64,000 nucleotides of DNA, taken from the NCBI RefSeq assembly GCF_900205755.1, contig NZ_OANS01000003.1, positions 62,001 through 126,000 of the forward strand. The letters run 5' to 3'. Positions 45,749 through 56,710 of the stretch are shown in pieces. Numbering within the stretch: position 1 is the stretch's first letter; the number at the start of each line of letters is the position of its first letter. The notes beneath the pieces are model-generated. The model was not told the origin of the DNA and did not search any database. It saw only the letters and a list, made by a program, of their open reading frames with translations. The position numbers and the translations under genes were made by a program. The stretch is from Polynucleobacter meluiroseus (GTDB taxonomy: Bacteria > Pseudomonadota > Gammaproteobacteria > Burkholderiales > Burkholderiaceae).

Positions 45749-47851
45749 GTGGCACGTAAAACTCCTATCGAAAGATACCGCAACATCGGTATCTCTGCGC
45801 ACATTGACGCAGGCAAAACAACCACGACAGAACGCGTTTTGTTCTACACAGGTGTTAATCACAAAATTGGTGAAGTGCATGATGGCGCAGCTACCATGGA
45901 CTGGATGGAGCAAGAGCAGGAGCGTGGTATCACGATTACTTCTGCTGCTACCACAACGTTCTGGAAGGGTATGGCCGGTAATTTTGCGGAACACCGCATC
46001 AACATTATTGATACCCCAGGCCACGTAGACTTCACTATTGAAGTTGAGCGTTCAATGCGCGTGCTTGATGGCGCATGTATGGTTTACTGTGCTGTTGGTG
46101 GTGTACAGCCCCAATCTGAAACTGTTTGGCGTCAGGCAAACAAGTATCAAGTTCCTCGCTTAGCGTTCGTTAATAAAATGGATCGTACCGGCGCCAATTT
46201 CTTCAAGGTCTATGACCAAATGAAGTTGCGCTTAAAAGCAAATCCTATTTTGATTCAAATTCCAATTGGCGCTGAAGAAAACTTCAAGGGCGTTGTGGAC
46301 TTGGTCAAGATGAAAGCAGTTTATTGGGACGAAGCGTCACAAGGTACAAAGTTTACCTACGAAGATATCCCTGCTGAATTGCAAGCTTCCGCTGAAGAGT
46401 GGCGCGAGAAAATGCTTGAAGCTGCTGCCGAAAGCTCAGAAGAGTTAATGGAAAAGTACCTCGGTGGCGAAGCGCTGACCGAAGAAGAAATTAAAGCGGC
46501 ATTACGTCAACGTACCATTGCAAATGAAATTGTTCCCATGTTATGCGGAACCGCTTTCAAAAACAAAGGTGTTCAGGCGATGTTGGATGCGGTAGTTGAG
46601 TTGTTGCCATCCCCATTAGATGTGCCACCAGTTCCTTGCGAATTGGAAGACGGCACACTTACAACACGTAAAGCTGCTGATGATGAGAAATTCTCTGCAT
46701 TGGCATTTAAGATCATGACTGACCCATTTGTTGGCCAGCTCATTTTCTTCCGCGTGTATTCAGGCGTAATGAAATCAGGCGACACCATCTATAACCCAAT
46801 CAAGGGCAAAAAAGAACGTGTTGGTCGTTTATTGCAGATGCATGCAAACCAACGTGAAGAAATCAAAGAAGTTTATGCGGGCGATATCGCCGCAGCTGTT
46901 GGTTTGAAAGATGCTACTACTGGCGAAACTTTATGTGATCCAGACGGTATTGTGATTTTGGAGCGCATGGTATTCCCAGAGCCAGTTATTTCTCAAGCAG
47001 TTGAGCCAAAAACAAAACCTGACCAAGAAAAAATGGGTCTGGCTTTGAATCGCTTGGCTCAAGAAGATCCATCATTCCGCGTAAAGACGGACGAAGAGTC
47101 TGGCCAAACCATTATTTCCGGAATGGGCGAGCTCCACTTGGAAATTTTGGTTGACCGTATGCGTCGCGAGTTCGGTGTTGAGGCAACTGTAGGTAAGCCA
47201 CAGGTTGCTTATCGCGAAACAATTCGCAAAGTATGCGAAGAGATTGAAGGTAAGTTTGTTAAGCAGTCCGGTGGTCGCGGTCAATATGGTCACGTTGTTC
47301 TCAAGTTAGAGCCACAAGCACCTGGCAAAGGCTTTGAATTCATCGACGCAATTAAGGGCGGTGTAGTTCCTCGTGAATACATTCCTGCGGTTGAAAAAGG
47401 TATTCGTGAAACCTTGAACTCTGGTATTTTGGCTGGCTACCCAGTAGTCGATGTCAAAGCAACCTTGTTCTTCGGTTCATACCATGATGTTGACTCCAAT
47501 GAAAATGCATTTAAGATGGCAGGTTCAATGGCGTTTAAAGATGGTATGCGCAAGGCTTCACCTGTGCTACTCGAGCCAATGATGGCTGTTGAAGTTGAAA
47601 CACCTGAAGATTTCATGGGTAACGTGATGGGTGATCTTTCATCCCGCCGCGGTATTTTGCAAGGTATGGACGACATTCCAGGCGGCGGTAAGATCGTGCG
47701 CGCTGAAGTGCCATTGGCAGAGATGTTTGGATACTCAACTGGCTTGCGCTCGTTGACCCAAGGTCGCGCTACCTACACCATGGAATTTAAGCATTACACA
47801 GAAGCACCTAAAAACGTTGCTGAAGCAGTTATGGCTGCTAAAGCGAAGTAA
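45749..47851 (+). CDS. fusA: Elongation factor G
   Basis: 700 residues with a GTG start. GTPase motifs [12 protein letters not shown] (17-28), [12 protein letters not shown] (near 88-99) and NKMD (near 142) are followed by domains II-V with the GGGVVP-type loop ([16 protein letters not shown]). It catalyses translocation and, with RRF, recycling. str operon member. Confidence 0.98.
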   Translation: MARKTPIERYRNIGISAHIDAGKTTTTERVLFYTGVNHKIGEVHDGAATMDWMEQEQERGITITSAATTTFWKGMAGNFAEHRINIIDTPGHVDFTIEVERSMRVLDGACMVYCAVGGVQPQSETVWRQANKYQVPRLAFVNKMDRTGANFFKVYDQMKLRLKANPILIQIPIGAEENFKGVVDLVKMKAVYWDEASQGTKFTYEDIPAELQASAEEWREKMLEAAAESSEELMEKYLGGEALTEEEIKAALRQRTIANEIVPMLCGTAFKNKGVQAMLDAVVELLPSPLDVPPVPCELEDGTLTTRKAADDEKFSALAFKIMTDPFVGQLIFFRVYSGVMKSGDTIYNPIKGKKERVGRLLQMHANQREEIKEVYAGDIAAAVGLKDATTGETLCDPDGIVILERMVFPEPVISQAVEPKTKPDQEKMGLALNRLAQEDPSFRVKTDEESGQTIISGMGELHLEILVDRMRREFGVEATVGKPQVAYRETIRKVCEEIEGKFVKQSGGRGQYGHVVLKLEPQAPGKGFEFIDAIKGGVVPREYIPAVEKGIRETLNSGILAGYPVVDVKATLFFGSYHDVDSNENAFKMAGSMAFKDGMRKASPVLLEPMMAVEVETPEDFMGNVMGDLSSRRGILQGMDDIPGGGKIVRAEVPLAEMFGYSTGLRSLTQGRATYTMEFKHYTEAPKNVAEAVMAAKAK

Positions 47852-47889
47852 TATTTATCCACATTATTTTGATTATTGACTAGCTAAAG

Positions 47890-49109
47890 AAGGCAGACAA
47901 AAAAATGGCAAAAGAAAAGTTTGAGCGGACAAAACCGCACGTAAACGTAGGTACTATTGGTCACGTTGACCACGGTAAAACCACCTTAACTGCAGCGATT
48001 GCAACCGTGCTCTCTAAACAGTTTGGCGGCGAAGCCAAAGCCTACGATCAGATCGATGCTGCTCCAGAAGAAAAAGCCCGTGGTATTACGATTAATACTG
48101 CCCACGTAGAGTACGAGACAGCGAACCGTCACTACGCACACGTGGATTGCCCAGGACACGCTGACTACGTTAAGAACATGATTACTGGCGCGGCCCAAAT
48201 GGACGGCGCAATTTTGGTATGTTCTGCTGCTGACGGTCCTATGCCACAAACTCGTGAACATATCCTCTTGGCACGCCAAGTAGGTGTTCCTTACATCATC
48301 GTGTTCCTCAACAAATGCGACATGGTTGATGACGAAGAGTTGTTAGAGCTCGTTGAAATGGAAGTGCGCGAGCTTTTATCTAAGTACAAGTTCCCTGGTG
48401 ATGACACCCCAATCGTGCGTGGTTCTGCTAAGTTAGCTTTAGAAGGCGACGAAGGCCCATTGGGTAAAGAAGCCATCATGAAATTGGCTGAAGCATTAGA
48501 TACTTTTATTCCAACTCCAGAGCGTGCAGTTGACGGTGCGTTCTTGATGCCAGTAGAAGATGTGTTCTCGATCTCCGGTCGCGGTACTGTAGTAACAGGC
48601 CGTATTGAGCGCGGTATCGTTAAAGTCGGCGAAGAAATCGAAATCATCGGTATCAAGCCAACACTAAAGACTACTTGTACTGGCGTAGAGATGTTCCGCA
48701 AATTGCTCGACCAAGGTCAAGCTGGCGATAACGTGGGTATCTTGTTGCGCGGCACTAAGCGTGAAGAAGTTGAGCGTGGCCAAGTATTGGCTAAGCCAGG
48801 TTCCATTACGCCACACACCCACTTTACTGCCGAGGTATATATCTTGGGTAAAGATGAAGGTGGCCGTCATACCCCATTCTTTAACAACTATCGTCCCCAG
48901 TTTTACTTCCGTACTACGGACGTAACAGGTTCGATCGAGTTGCCAAAAGACAAAGAAATGGTGATGCCAGGCGATAACGTCTCTATTACCGTTAAACTCA
49001 TCGCGCCAATTGCGATGGAAGAAGGTTTACGTTTTGCAATCCGCGAAGGTGGCCGTACTGTAGGCGCTGGTGTGGTTGCGAAGATTTTGGCTTAATTAGT
49101 AGAAAATAG
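47890..49109 (+). repeat. tuf direct repeat, copy 2
   Basis: Same 1,220 bases as 31066-32285. The copies are in direct orientation, 16,824 bases apart. The flanks differ immediately outside (G versus A upstream, C versus G downstream), which marks sharp gene-conversion borders. Confidence 0.95.
47905..49095 (+). CDS. tuf: Elongation factor Tu, copy 2
   Basis: 396 residues, the same protein as the copy at 31081. It is the last gene of the str operon, 53 bases after fusA. The shared AAGGCAGACAAAAAA leader gives both copies the same ribosome-binding region. Keeping the copies identical is the known outcome of gene conversion between tufA and tufB. Confidence 0.98.
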   Translation: MAKEKFERTKPHVNVGTIGHVDHGKTTLTAAIATVLSKQFGGEAKAYDQIDAAPEEKARGITINTAHVEYETANRHYAHVDCPGHADYVKNMITGAAQMDGAILVCSAADGPMPQTREHILLARQVGVPYIIVFLNKCDMVDDEELLELVEMEVRELLSKYKFPGDDTPIVRGSAKLALEGDEGPLGKEAIMKLAEALDTFIPTPERAVDGAFLMPVEDVFSISGRGTVVTGRIERGIVKVGEEIEIIGIKPTLKTTCTGVEMFRKLLDQGQAGDNVGILLRGTKREEVERGQVLAKPGSITPHTHFTAEVYILGKDEGGRHTPFFNNYRPQFYFRTTDVTGSIELPKDKEMVMPGDNVSITVKLIAPIAMEEGLRFAIREGGRTVGAGVVAKILA

Positions 49110-49127
49110 CTTTAGCGGTTTGCTAAC

Positions 49128-49156
49128 CGGTGACGTCTGTGCTGCAGATGTCACCG
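49128..49156 (+). promoter_or_regulatory. 12-bp hairpin between tuf and rpsJ
   Basis: CGGTGACGTCTG (49128-49139) pairs with CAGATGTCACCG (49145-49156) with one G-T pair and a five-base loop. No T-run follows. It lies in the rpsJ leader, so it may be a processing or control element rather than a terminator. Confidence 0.5.
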
Positions 49157-49207
49157 TGCTCTTTAGATGGTTAACGTGGCAGCACCACATCGCTCTTTGG
49201 AATTACT

Positions 49208-49519
49208 ATGCAAAACCAAAAAATTCGTATTCGTCTTAAAGCATTTGATTACCGTTTGATTGACCAGTCAGCTGCTGAAATCGTTGACACAGCTAAGCGC
49301 ACTGGCGCTGTAGTTAAGGGTCCGATTCCATTGCCAACCCGTATTGAGCGTTTCGATTTACTTCGCTCACCACACGTCAATAAGACTTCACGTGACCAAA
49401 TGGAAATTCGTACTCACTTGCGTTTAATGGACATCATCGATCCTACAGAGAAAACCGTAGATGCTTTGATGAAATTGGATTTACCTGCAGGTGTTGATGT
49501 AGAAATTAAGTTGCAATAA
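49208..49519 (+). CDS. rpsJ: 30S ribosomal protein S10 (NusE)
   Basis: 103 residues: [20 protein letters not shown] at the N-terminus and the signature [20 protein letters not shown] near 41-60. It also acts as NusE in antitermination with NusB and NusG. First gene of the S10 cluster, but separated from rplC by 197 bases. Confidence 0.98.
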   Translation: MQNQKIRIRLKAFDYRLIDQSAAEIVDTAKRTGAVVKGPIPLPTRIERFDLLRSPHVNKTSRDQMEIRTHLRLMDIIDPTEKTVDALMKLDLPAGVDVEIKLQ

Positions 49520-49543
49520 ATCAGTATTTATCCATTTCGGCGC

Positions 49544-49572
49544 TTGCCAATATGGAGTTTTCAGGATAGAAT
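49544..49572 (+). promoter_or_regulatory. Promoter in the rpsJ-rplC gap
   Basis: TTGCCA (49544-49549), 17 bases, TAGAAT (49567-49572). One mismatch in each box. Followed by a leader of about 140 bases whose last hairpin, GCCGAC/GTCGGC (49684-49703), abuts the rplC ribosome-binding site GGAG. Confidence 0.65.
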
Positions 49573-49716
49573 CTAAGGCTTCGCTCAATTAAACGGGCGA
49601 AAACTTAGGTTTCTAAGAGTTTAAATTGCAGTAAGTTATTGATTTAGAAGTACTTTTACTTGTAAATCACTTAAATTAATTTTGCCGACCAATCGTAGTC
49701 GGCGTGGAGCATGAAT

Positions 49717-50376
49717 ATGAGCTTAGGCTTAATCGGTCGCAAGATCGGCATGACCCGTCTTTTCACGGACGAAGGGGAAGCAATTCCTGTCACCGTAATC
49801 GACGTGAGCGACAACAGAATCGCTCAAATCAAAACTCAGGCTACTGATGGCTATAACGCTATCCAGTTGGCACATGGGACCCGTAGAGCCACCCGCGTAA
49901 CTAAAGCATTGGCTGGCCATTTTGCCAAAGCCGGTGTGATGGCCGGTAATGCGCTTAACGAGTTTCAATTAGACGCAGCAAAAATTGCAGAAATGACAAC
50001 AGGGCAAGTTATCCCTGCTGATACTGCATTTACAGCTGGACAAAAAGTGGACGTGCAAGGGGTAACAATTGGTAAAGGCTACGCCGGCACCATTAAACGC
50101 CATCACTTCGCTTCGGGTCGCGCATCACACGGAAACTCACGTTCACATAACGTGCCAGGTTCCATTGGTATGGCACAAGATCCAGGTCGTGTTTTCCCAG
50201 GTAAGCGCATGACAGGCCACCTAGGTGATGAAACGCGCACCGTACAAAATTTAGTTATCGCACGCATTGATGCAGAACGTAATCTCATCATGGTTAAAGG
50301 CGCCATTCCAGGTGCCCCAGGCGGTAAAGTGATTGTTACTCCAGCGGTGAAAACACCGTTGAAGAAGAAGAACTAA
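49717..50376 (+). CDS. rplC: 50S ribosomal protein L3
   Basis: 219 residues from the ATG at 49717, seven bases after GGAG; an ATG at 49711 is too close to it. [15 protein letters not shown] is the family start and the central loop [20 protein letters not shown] is intact; the Gln methylated by PrmB in relatives would be in this loop (here in [15 protein letters not shown]). Confidence 0.96.
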   Translation: MSLGLIGRKIGMTRLFTDEGEAIPVTVIDVSDNRIAQIKTQATDGYNAIQLAHGTRRATRVTKALAGHFAKAGVMAGNALNEFQLDAAKIAEMTTGQVIPADTAFTAGQKVDVQGVTIGKGYAGTIKRHHFASGRASHGNSRSHNVPGSIGMAQDPGRVFPGKRMTGHLGDETRTVQNLVIARIDAERNLIMVKGAIPGAPGGKVIVTPAVKTPLKKKN

Positions 50377-50387
50377 GGAGAGCAAAT

Positions 50388-51008
50388 ATGGAACTGAAGC
50401 TTCTCCAAGACAACGGTACTTTAGCTGCAGGCATTCAAGCCTCACCTGAAGTATTCGAACGCGAATATAACGAAGCACTGATTCACCAAGTTGTAGTGGC
50501 TTATCAAGCCAATGCACGTAGTGGTAATCGTGCCCAGAAAGACCGTGAGCAAGTAAGCCACACAACCAAAAAACCTTGGCGTCAAAAGGGAACTGGTCGT
50601 GCCCGTGCTGGTATGAGCTCTTCACCATTGTGGCGTGGAGGAGGTCGGATATTCCCGAACTCCCCAGAAGAGAATTTCAGCCAAAAGGTAAATAAAAAAA
50701 TGTACCGCGCAGGTATGAGATCAATCTTGTCTCAGTTAGCCCGCGAAGGTCGTTTAAATGTAGTTGATCAATTTAATCTAGATGCGCCTAAGACCAAAGA
50801 ACTCGCTGACAAAGTGAAGGCAATGGGGTTGGATTCAGTATTGATTATTGTTGATCAAGTTAGCGAGAATTTGTTCTTAGCATCACGTAACTTGCATAAG
50901 GTGGCTGTATGTGAGCCACAGCATGCCGATCCATTAGCTCTAGTTCAATACAAAAAAGTATTGGTCAGCAAAGCAGCGATCGCAAAAATTGAGGAGTTGC
51001 TGAAATGA
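50388..51008 (+). CDS. rplD: 50S ribosomal protein L4
   Basis: 206 residues. The exit-tunnel loop [20 protein letters not shown] lies near 62-81 and is wild type. In E. coli L4 also represses the S10 operon. Its stop overlaps rplW (ATGA). Confidence 0.96.
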   Translation: MELKLLQDNGTLAAGIQASPEVFEREYNEALIHQVVVAYQANARSGNRAQKDREQVSHTTKKPWRQKGTGRARAGMSSSPLWRGGGRIFPNSPEENFSQKVNKKMYRAGMRSILSQLAREGRLNVVDQFNLDAPKTKELADKVKAMGLDSVLIIVDQVSENLFLASRNLHKVAVCEPQHADPLALVQYKKVLVSKAAIAKIEELLK

Positions 51009-51319
51009 GTCAAGTCCGTAAAAACGATCACAATTTGATGAAGGTTCTACTTGGACCTGTTATCTCTGAAAAAGCCACAATGGTTGCAGAGAAAAATGAA
51101 CAAGTAGTATTCCAAGTAACCCGCGACGCAAACAAAAGCGATGTGAAATTGGCTGTTGAATTGCTCTTTAAAGTGCAAGTTGACTCTGTTCAAATCGTGA
51201 ATCAAAAAGGCAAGCCAAAGCGCTACGGCCGTTTTGAAGGTCGTCGTGACCACACTAAGAAGGCCTACGTGAGCTTGAAGCCAGGTCAAGAAATTAACTT
51301 TGAAGCGGAGGCGAACTAA
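51005..51319 (+). CDS. rplW: 50S ribosomal protein L23
   Basis: 104 residues. [19 protein letters not shown] and the C-terminal loop [20 protein letters not shown] are typical. It is the docking site for trigger factor and SRP at the tunnel exit. Confidence 0.96.
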   Translation: MSQVRKNDHNLMKVLLGPVISEKATMVAEKNEQVVFQVTRDANKSDVKLAVELLFKVQVDSVQIVNQKGKPKRYGRFEGRRDHTKKAYVSLKPGQEINFEAEAN

Positions 51320-51321
51320 TC

Positions 51322-52152
51322 ATGCCTTTGATGAAAACAAAACCGACCTCACCAGGTCGTCGTTCAATGGTCAAGGTGGTCAATCCTGATCTGCACAAAG
51401 GGAAACCTTTCGCAGCATTAGTAGAGCCACAGTTCCAAAAAGCAGGTCGTAACAATAACGGTCATATCACTACTCGTCACAAGGGTGGTGGCCATAAGCA
51501 TCACTACCGTGTAGTCGATTTCAAGCGTAATGATAAAGATGGTATTCCAGCAAAAGTTGAGCGCTTAGAATACGATCCAAACCGTAGCGCCAATATTGCA
51601 TTGATCGTATTTGCTGACGGCGAGCGTCGTTATATCCTTGCAACTAAAGGAATGACTGTTGGTCAGGCTTTGATGAGTGGTTCAGAGGCCCCAATTAAAT
51701 CCGGAAATAACTTGCCGATTCGTAATATTCCAGTCGGTAGCACAATTCACTGTGTGGAAATGTTGCCTGGTAAAGGTGCGCAAATTGCCCGTTCAGCTGG
51801 TGGTTCTGCTGTGTTACTAGCGCGTGAGGGTGTTTACGCTCAGGTACGTATGCGCTCTGGTGAAGTTCGTCGCATTTTGATTGAGTGCCGTGCAACCATT
51901 GGTGAAGTAGGTAATGAAGAGCACAGCTTGCGCGTTATCGGTAAAGCTGGTGCAAATCGCTGGCGTGGTATTCGCCCAACCGTTCGCGGTGTGGCAATGA
52001 ACCCAGTAGATCACCCACATGGTGGTGGTGAAGGTAAAACTGGCGAAGGCCGTGTACCTGTCTCACCATGGGGAACTCCAACCAAAGGTTATCGTACACG
52101 TCGTAACAAGCGTACAACATCGATGATTGTTCAACGCCGTCAGAAGCGCTAA
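51322..52152 (+). CDS. rplB: 50S ribosomal protein L2
   Basis: 276 residues. The C-terminal [20 protein letters not shown] with the functional histidine is intact. Needed for subunit joining and the peptidyl-transferase centre. Two bases after rplW. Confidence 0.98.
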   Translation: MPLMKTKPTSPGRRSMVKVVNPDLHKGKPFAALVEPQFQKAGRNNNGHITTRHKGGGHKHHYRVVDFKRNDKDGIPAKVERLEYDPNRSANIALIVFADGERRYILATKGMTVGQALMSGSEAPIKSGNNLPIRNIPVGSTIHCVEMLPGKGAQIARSAGGSAVLLAREGVYAQVRMRSGEVRRILIECRATIGEVGNEEHSLRVIGKAGANRWRGIRPTVRGVAMNPVDHPHGGGEGKTGEGRVPVSPWGTPTKGYRTRRNKRTTSMIVQRRQKR

Positions 52153-52177
52153 GCAAGAAAGCGATTAAGGAAAAGAT

Positions 52178-52456
52178 ATGACACGTTCAGCTAAAAAAGG
52201 CCCATTTTGCGAAGCCAGCTTAGTAAATAAAGTTGAAGTCGCACAAGCCAACAAAGACAAAAAGCCGATTAAGACTTGGTCACGCCGTTCAACAATCCTG
52301 CCAGACTTTATTGGTCTGACAATTGCTGTACACAACGGTCGTCAACACGTTCCGGTTTATGTATCAGAAAACATGGTGGGTCATAAGTTAGGCGAATTTG
52401 CCTTGACCCGTACTTTCAAAGGTCACGCTGCTGACAAGAAAGTAACGAAGAAGTAA
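52178..52456 (+). CDS. rpsS: 30S ribosomal protein S19
   Basis: 92 residues: [19 protein letters not shown] and the signature [16 protein letters not shown]. 30S head protein partnering S13. Confidence 0.98.
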   Translation: MTRSAKKGPFCEASLVNKVEVAQANKDKKPIKTWSRRSTILPDFIGLTIAVHNGRQHVPVYVSENMVGHKLGEFALTRTFKGHAADKKVTKK

Positions 52457-52463
52457 GGGGATG

Positions 52464-52796
52464 ATGATGGAAGTTAAAGCAATGCACCGCGGTGCCCGTA
52501 TTTCTGCACAAAAGACACGTTTGGTCGCTGACCAGATCCGTGGATTGCCGATTGCGCGCGCCATGAACATTTTGAATTTCAGCCCTAAAAAAGCGGCTGT
52601 TATTGTGAAAAAAGTAGTTGAGTCCGCAATGGCCAACGCAGAACACAATAACGGTGCTGATATTGATGAACTCAAGATTTCAGCAATCATTATTGATAAA
52701 GGTACGTCCTTAAAGCGTTTTACAGCGAGCGCTAAGGGCCGTGGCAATCAAATCGAAAAACAAACTTGTCACATTAGCGTGACCTTGAGTAACTAA
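52464..52796 (+). CDS. rplV: 50S ribosomal protein L22
   Basis: 110 residues from the second of three consecutive ATGs (52461, 52464, 52467). The ribosome-binding run AAGGGG ends at 52460, so 52464 or 52467 is better spaced than the first. [20 protein letters not shown] is the family start and the tunnel hairpin region ([19 protein letters not shown]) is present. Confidence 0.95.
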   Translation: MMEVKAMHRGARISAQKTRLVADQIRGLPIARAMNILNFSPKKAAVIVKKVVESAMANAEHNNGADIDELKISAIIIDKGTSLKRFTASAKGRGNQIEKQTCHISVTLSN

Positions 52797-52804
52797 GGAA
52801 AGAT

Positions 52805-53626
52805 ATGGGCCAAAAGATAAACCCCACCGGATTCCGCCTCTCGGTAACGAAGAATTGGACATCACGTTGGTATGCAAACAATACAGACTTCGCAAAGATG
52901 CTGAAAGAGGACGTAGATGTCCGCATCTACTTGAAGAAGAAGCTGAAGAATGCATCTGTAAGTAAAGTAATCATCGAGCGTCCTTCCAAGAACGCACGTA
53001 TTACGATTTATAGCTCACGCCCAGGTGTTGTGATTGGTAAAAAAGGCGAAGATATTGAAGTGCTCCGCCGTGAACTCCAAAAGCGTATGGGCGTTCCAGT
53101 CCACGTCAATATCGAAGAAATTCGTAAGCCTGAAGTAGATGCTCAGTTGATTGCAGACTCCATCACTCAACAGCTTGAAAAACGGATTATGTTCCGTCGT
53201 GCGATGAAGCGTGCAATGCAAAATGCAATGCGCCTTGGCGCTCAGGGCATCAAGATAATGTCTTCAGGTCGTTTGAATGGTGCAGAGATTGCCCGTCGCG
53301 AATGGTACCGTGAAGGTCGCGTTCCACTTCATACTTTGAAGGCGGATATCGATTACGCAACTTCCGAAGCAGAAACAACCTACGGCATTATCGGTGTAAA
53401 AGTATGGGTTTACAAAGGTGATACCTTAGGACGAGGTGCTGATGCTCCTGCAGTAGTTGCTGAGCCAGCAGTAGAAGATAAAAAGCCACGTCGCGCACCA
53501 GCTAAAACAACGGCCCGTAAACCAGCGAGTGATGCAAAGCCATTAGTGGCTTCTAAACCTGCCGTAAAGCGTGTGCCAAAAGCTGTTGAAGCTGTTAGTG
53601 CCGATACGCAGAAGTCAGGAGAGTAA
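52805..53626 (+). CDS. rpsC: 30S ribosomal protein S3, with Ala/Pro/Lys-rich C-terminal tail
   Basis: 273 residues, about 40 more than E. coli S3. The KH domain ([20 protein letters not shown], near 75-95) and the C-terminal domain to [11 protein letters not shown] (near 210) are normal. Residues after about 215 form a low-complexity basic tail rich in Ala, Pro and Lys. S3 lines the mRNA entry site and helps unwind mRNA. Many Burkholderiales S3 proteins are extended, but this stretch is long. Confidence 0.96.
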   Translation: MGQKINPTGFRLSVTKNWTSRWYANNTDFAKMLKEDVDVRIYLKKKLKNASVSKVIIERPSKNARITIYSSRPGVVIGKKGEDIEVLRRELQKRMGVPVHVNIEEIRKPEVDAQLIADSITQQLEKRIMFRRAMKRAMQNAMRLGAQGIKIMSSGRLNGAEIARREWYREGRVPLHTLKADIDYATSEAETTYGIIGVKVWVYKGDTLGRGADAPAVVAEPAVEDKKPRRAPAKTTARKPASDAKPLVASKPAVKRVPKAVEAVSADTQKSGE

Positions 53627-53628
53627 GC

Positions 53629-54042
53629 ATGCTACAACCTAAGCGTCGCAAGTACCGTAAAGAACAAAAAGGCCGTAATACTGGCGTGGCAACACGCGGT
53701 AGTTCAGTAGCATTTGGTGACTTTGGATTAAAAGCCATTGGCCGCGGTCGTTTGACAGCGCGTCAAATTGAGTCAGCACGTCGTGCAATGACACGTCATA
53801 TTAAACGTGGCGGACGCATCTGGATTCGGATTTTCCCAGATAAGCCTATTTCACAAAAGCCTGCCGAAGTTCGTATGGGTAACGGTAAAGGTAATCCAGA
53901 GTACTACGTAGCTGAGATTCAGCCAGGTAAGATTTTGTATGAGATGGATGGTGTGGACGAAACCTTGGCACGCGAAGCATTTAAGCTCGCTGCTGCTAAG
54001 TTACCTTTACAAACAACTTTTGTGATTCGTCACTTAGGTTGA
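53629..54042 (+). CDS. rplP: 50S ribosomal protein L16
   Basis: 137 residues: [17 protein letters not shown], the signature [20 protein letters not shown] and the [16 protein letters not shown] loop that is the site of arginine hydroxylation in relatives. Near the A-site tRNA. Confidence 0.98.
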   Translation: MLQPKRRKYRKEQKGRNTGVATRGSSVAFGDFGLKAIGRGRLTARQIESARRAMTRHIKRGGRIWIRIFPDKPISQKPAEVRMGNGKGNPEYYVAEIQPGKILYEMDGVDETLAREAFKLAAAKLPLQTTFVIRHLG

Positions 54043-54056
54043 TTGGGATAGATATT

Positions 54057-54251
54057 ATGAAAAATACAGAATTAGCAACTAAAGATCTGATTGCCTTAAA
54101 TGCAGAGCTGACTGAGCTTTTAAAGACCAGCTTTAAGCTCCGTATGCAAAAGGGTACCCAGCAACTCACTAATACCAGCCAATTGGGTAAGACTAAACGT
54201 GACATCGCTCGCGTAAAGACTTTCATTACCCAAAAATCTGTACAGAAATAA
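54057..54251 (+). CDS. rpmC: 50S ribosomal protein L29
   Basis: 64 residues from the ATG at 54057. The open frame begins at a TTG (54039) overlapping rplP, but [11 protein letters not shown] is the family start. [17 protein letters not shown] and [13 protein letters not shown] complete the two-helix protein. Confidence 0.95.
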   Translation: MKNTELATKDLIALNAELTELLKTSFKLRMQKGTQQLTNTSQLGKTKRDIARVKTFITQKSVQK

Positions 54252-54263
54252 GGAAAAAGGGAA

Positions 54264-54533
54264 ATGACAGAATTAGCTAAACCCTTACGCCGCACCCTCG
54301 TGGGTCGCGTCGTTAGCGACAAAATGCAGAAAACGGTAACTGTACTAGTTGAGCGCCAAGTAAAACATGCGCTATACGGTAAGTACGTTGGGCAATCCAA
54401 GAAATACCATGCGCATGATGAAGCTGGCCAGTACAAGATGGGTGATACCGTTGAAATTGCTGAATCCAGACCAATTTCACGCACCAAATCGTGGGTTGTG
54501 ACTCGTTTAGTCCAGGAATCAAAAGGTATTTAA
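54264..54533 (+). CDS. rpsQ: 30S ribosomal protein S17
   Basis: 89 residues: [20 protein letters not shown] and [15 protein letters not shown] signatures. Last gene before the promoter-bearing gap to rplN. Confidence 0.97.
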   Translation: MTELAKPLRRTLVGRVVSDKMQKTVTVLVERQVKHALYGKYVGQSKKYHAHDEAGQYKMGDTVEIAESRPISRTKSWVVTRLVQESKGI

Positions 54534-54563
54534 AGAAAAAATAGGGATTTTGGCAAAATTTAA

Positions 54564-54593
54564 TTGCCTTCTACCTAATTTTCGTAGTATTAT
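54564..54593 (+). promoter_or_regulatory. spc operon promoter
   Basis: TTGCCT (54564-54569), 18 bases, TATTAT (54588-54593). It lies in the 186-base gap before rplN. Downstream in the leader are a GCTTCTC/GAGAAGC hairpin (54599-54624) followed by a T-run, and GGGT-C-TTAGC with GCTAA-C-ACCC (54645-54668). Confidence 0.6.
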
Positions 54594-54719
54594 AGAAGGC
54601 TTCTCTAGTTTATCTGTGAGAAGCAGTGTTTTTTCATTAATTCCGGGTCTTAGCTTTCGCTAACACCCATTGACGGAACCAAGACTGTTTGCCTTTGGCC
54701 AATAAGTTGGGGATTAAAA

Positions 54720-55088
54720 ATGATTCAGACCGAAAGTAGATTACAGGTTGCCGATAATACTGGCGCCAGTGAAGTTTTGTGCATCAAAGTACTGGGCGGC
54801 TCTAAGCGTCGTTATGCCAGTATCGGAGATGTCATCAAAGTTAGCGTGAAATCCGCTGCTCCACGTGGCCGTGTAAAAAAAGGTGACATATATAACGCTG
54901 TAGTAGTGAGAACTGCTAAAGGCGTTCGCCGTCCAGATGGTTCATTGATTAAGTTCGATGCAAACGCTGCGGTTTTGCTCAACGCGAAGTTAGAGCCAAT
55001 TGGCACACGTATCTTTGGACCAGTGACGCGCGAATTGCGTACTGAAAAGTTCATGAAGATCGTTTCTCTAGCTCCTGAAGTTATTTAA
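54720..55088 (+). CDS. rplN: 50S ribosomal protein L14
   Basis: 122 residues: [20 protein letters not shown] and the [16 protein letters not shown] region. Standard length. Head of the spc group. Confidence 0.98.
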   Translation: MIQTESRLQVADNTGASEVLCIKVLGGSKRRYASIGDVIKVSVKSAAPRGRVKKGDIYNAVVVRTAKGVRRPDGSLIKFDANAAVLLNAKLEPIGTRIFGPVTRELRTEKFMKIVSLAPEVI

Positions 55089-55097
55089 GAGGCTGAT

Positions 55098-55406
55098 ATG
55101 AATAAGATTCGTAAAGGTGATTCCGTCGTTCTGTTGACTGGCCGCGATAAGGGCAAGCAAGGAACTGTAACGGCTGTTCTCGAGAACAAGTTAGTGATCG
55201 AGGGCGTTAATATTTATAAAAAGAGCGTTAAGCCTAATCCTGCTGCTGGTGTTACTGGCGGCATGATTGACAAGACGATGCCTGTTCACATTTCAAATGT
55301 GGCTGTGGTTGACGGTAACGGCAAACCATCACGTGTTGGTATCAAACTCGTTGATGGCAAAAAGCAGCGTTTCCTGAAAACCACTGGCGCAACATTAAGC
55401 GCATAA
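55098..55406 (+). CDS. rplX: 50S ribosomal protein L24
   Basis: 102 residues: [20 protein letters not shown] (KOW motif) at the N-terminus. Assembly initiator protein near the tunnel exit. Confidence 0.97.
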   Translation: MNKIRKGDSVVLLTGRDKGKQGTVTAVLENKLVIEGVNIYKKSVKPNPAAGVTGGMIDKTMPVHISNVAVVDGNGKPSRVGIKLVDGKKQRFLKTTGATLSA

Positions 55407-55422
55407 GGGGCACGGAGAAATT

Positions 55423-55965
55423 ATGAGCACACGTTTTCAAGATCATTACAAAGATAAAGTCATTGCTGACTTGATGACCAAGTTTGGTTACAAGTCTTTA
55501 ATGGAAGTTCCACGCATTACTAAGGTTACCCTGAACATGGGTCTGGGTGATGCAGTGAACGATAAGAAAATTATCGAAAATGCTGTTGGTGATTTGACCA
55601 AAGTAGCAGGTCAGAAGCCAGTAGTTACTAAAGCCAAAAAGGCGATTGCCGGCTTCAAGATTCGTCAGGGCTATCCAATTGGTGCCATGGTGACTTTGCG
55701 TGGTCAGCGCATGTATGAATTCCTCGATCGTTTCGTTACCGTTGCATTGCCACGCGTACGTGACTTCCGTGGTATTTCAGGCAAGGCATTCGACGGTCGC
55801 GGTAACTACAACATCGGTGTTAAAGAGCAAATCATTTTCCCTGAAATTGAATACGACAAGATTGATGCGCTTCGTGGTCTCAATATCAGTATTACTACGA
55901 CCGCTAAGACTGACGAAGAAGCAAAAGCTTTGTTAGCAGCGTTCAAATTTCCTTTCCGCAATTAA
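55423..55965 (+). CDS. rplE: 50S ribosomal protein L5
   Basis: 180 residues: the signature [18 protein letters not shown] and [19 protein letters not shown]. Binds 5S rRNA. Confidence 0.98.
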   Translation: MSTRFQDHYKDKVIADLMTKFGYKSLMEVPRITKVTLNMGLGDAVNDKKIIENAVGDLTKVAGQKPVVTKAKKAIAGFKIRQGYPIGAMVTLRGQRMYEFLDRFVTVALPRVRDFRGISGKAFDGRGNYNIGVKEQIIFPEIEYDKIDALRGLNISITTTAKTDEEAKALLAAFKFPFRN

Positions 55966-55974
55966 GAGGCTAAC

Positions 55975-56280
55975 GTGGCTAAACTATCCCTAATTGAGCG
56001 CGAAAATAAGCGCACAAAAACTGTAGAGAAGTACGCTGTTAAGCGTGCCGAACTCAAGGCAATTATTGCTGATCAATCACGCAGCGATGAAGAGCGCTAT
56101 GAAGCTCGCTTGAAGCTACAGGCACTTCCTCGTAACGCAAGTCCGATTCGTCAAAGAAATCGTTGTTCATTAACCGGTCGTCCACGTGGCACATTCCGTA
56201 AGTTCGGTTTGGCCCGTAGCAAAATTCGTGAAATCGCCTTCCGTGGCGAAATCCCCGGTTTAACCAAGGCCAGCTGGTAA
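55975..56280 (+). CDS. rpsN: 30S ribosomal protein S14 (zinc-independent type)
   Basis: 101 residues with a GTG start. The long form lacks the two CxxC pairs of zinc-binding S14, so it is the C- (zinc-independent) paralogue. [20 protein letters not shown] is the family signature. Confidence 0.97.
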   Translation: MAKLSLIERENKRTKTVEKYAVKRAELKAIIADQSRSDEERYEARLKLQALPRNASPIRQRNRCSLTGRPRGTFRKFGLARSKIREIAFRGEIPGLTKASW

Positions 56281-56304
56281 GCGGCGAAAGAATCAGGAGA
56301 ACTC

Positions 56305-56700
56305 ATGAGTATCAGCGATCCAATCGCCGACATGTTGACAAGAATCCGCAATGCGCAAGCAGTGCAGAAACCCTTAGTCATGATGCCGTCGTCAAAAGTA
56401 AAAGTAGCCATTGCAAAAGTGTTGCAGGATGAAGGTTATATCGATAGTTTTGAAATCAAAGGTGAAGCAGCTAAGCCAGTGCTACACATTGAACTCAAAT
56501 ACTATGCAGGCCGCCCTGTAATTGAGCGTATTGACCGTGTTTCAACACCAAGTCTACGTATCTATAAAGGCCGTCATGACATTCCAGAAGTAATGAATGG
56601 ATTGGGCATTGCAATTATTTCAACCCCTCAAGGCGTAATGACTGACCGCAAAGCTCGTGCAAACGGCGTTGGTGGTGAAGTTATTTGCTACGTCGCGTAA
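56305..56700 (+). CDS. rpsH: 30S ribosomal protein S8
   Basis: 131 residues: [15 protein letters not shown] and the C-terminal [20 protein letters not shown]. In E. coli S8 also represses the spc operon. Confidence 0.98.
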   Translation: MSISDPIADMLTRIRNAQAVQKPLVMMPSSKVKVAIAKVLQDEGYIDSFEIKGEAAKPVLHIELKYYAGRPVIERIDRVSTPSLRIYKGRHDIPEVMNGLGIAIISTPQGVMTDRKARANGVGGEVICYVA

Positions 56701-56710
56701 GGAGAGAAAT

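Noticed and set aside
31066..49109. Mobile-element explanation for the repeated tuf sequence
   Set aside because: There is no transposase, no terminal inverted repeat and no target duplication; paired tuf genes in these two places are normal in proteobacteria.
54039..54487. Minus-strand frame of 163 codons over rpmC and rpsQ
   Set aside because: It is a shadow frame antisense to two conserved ribosomal-protein genes.
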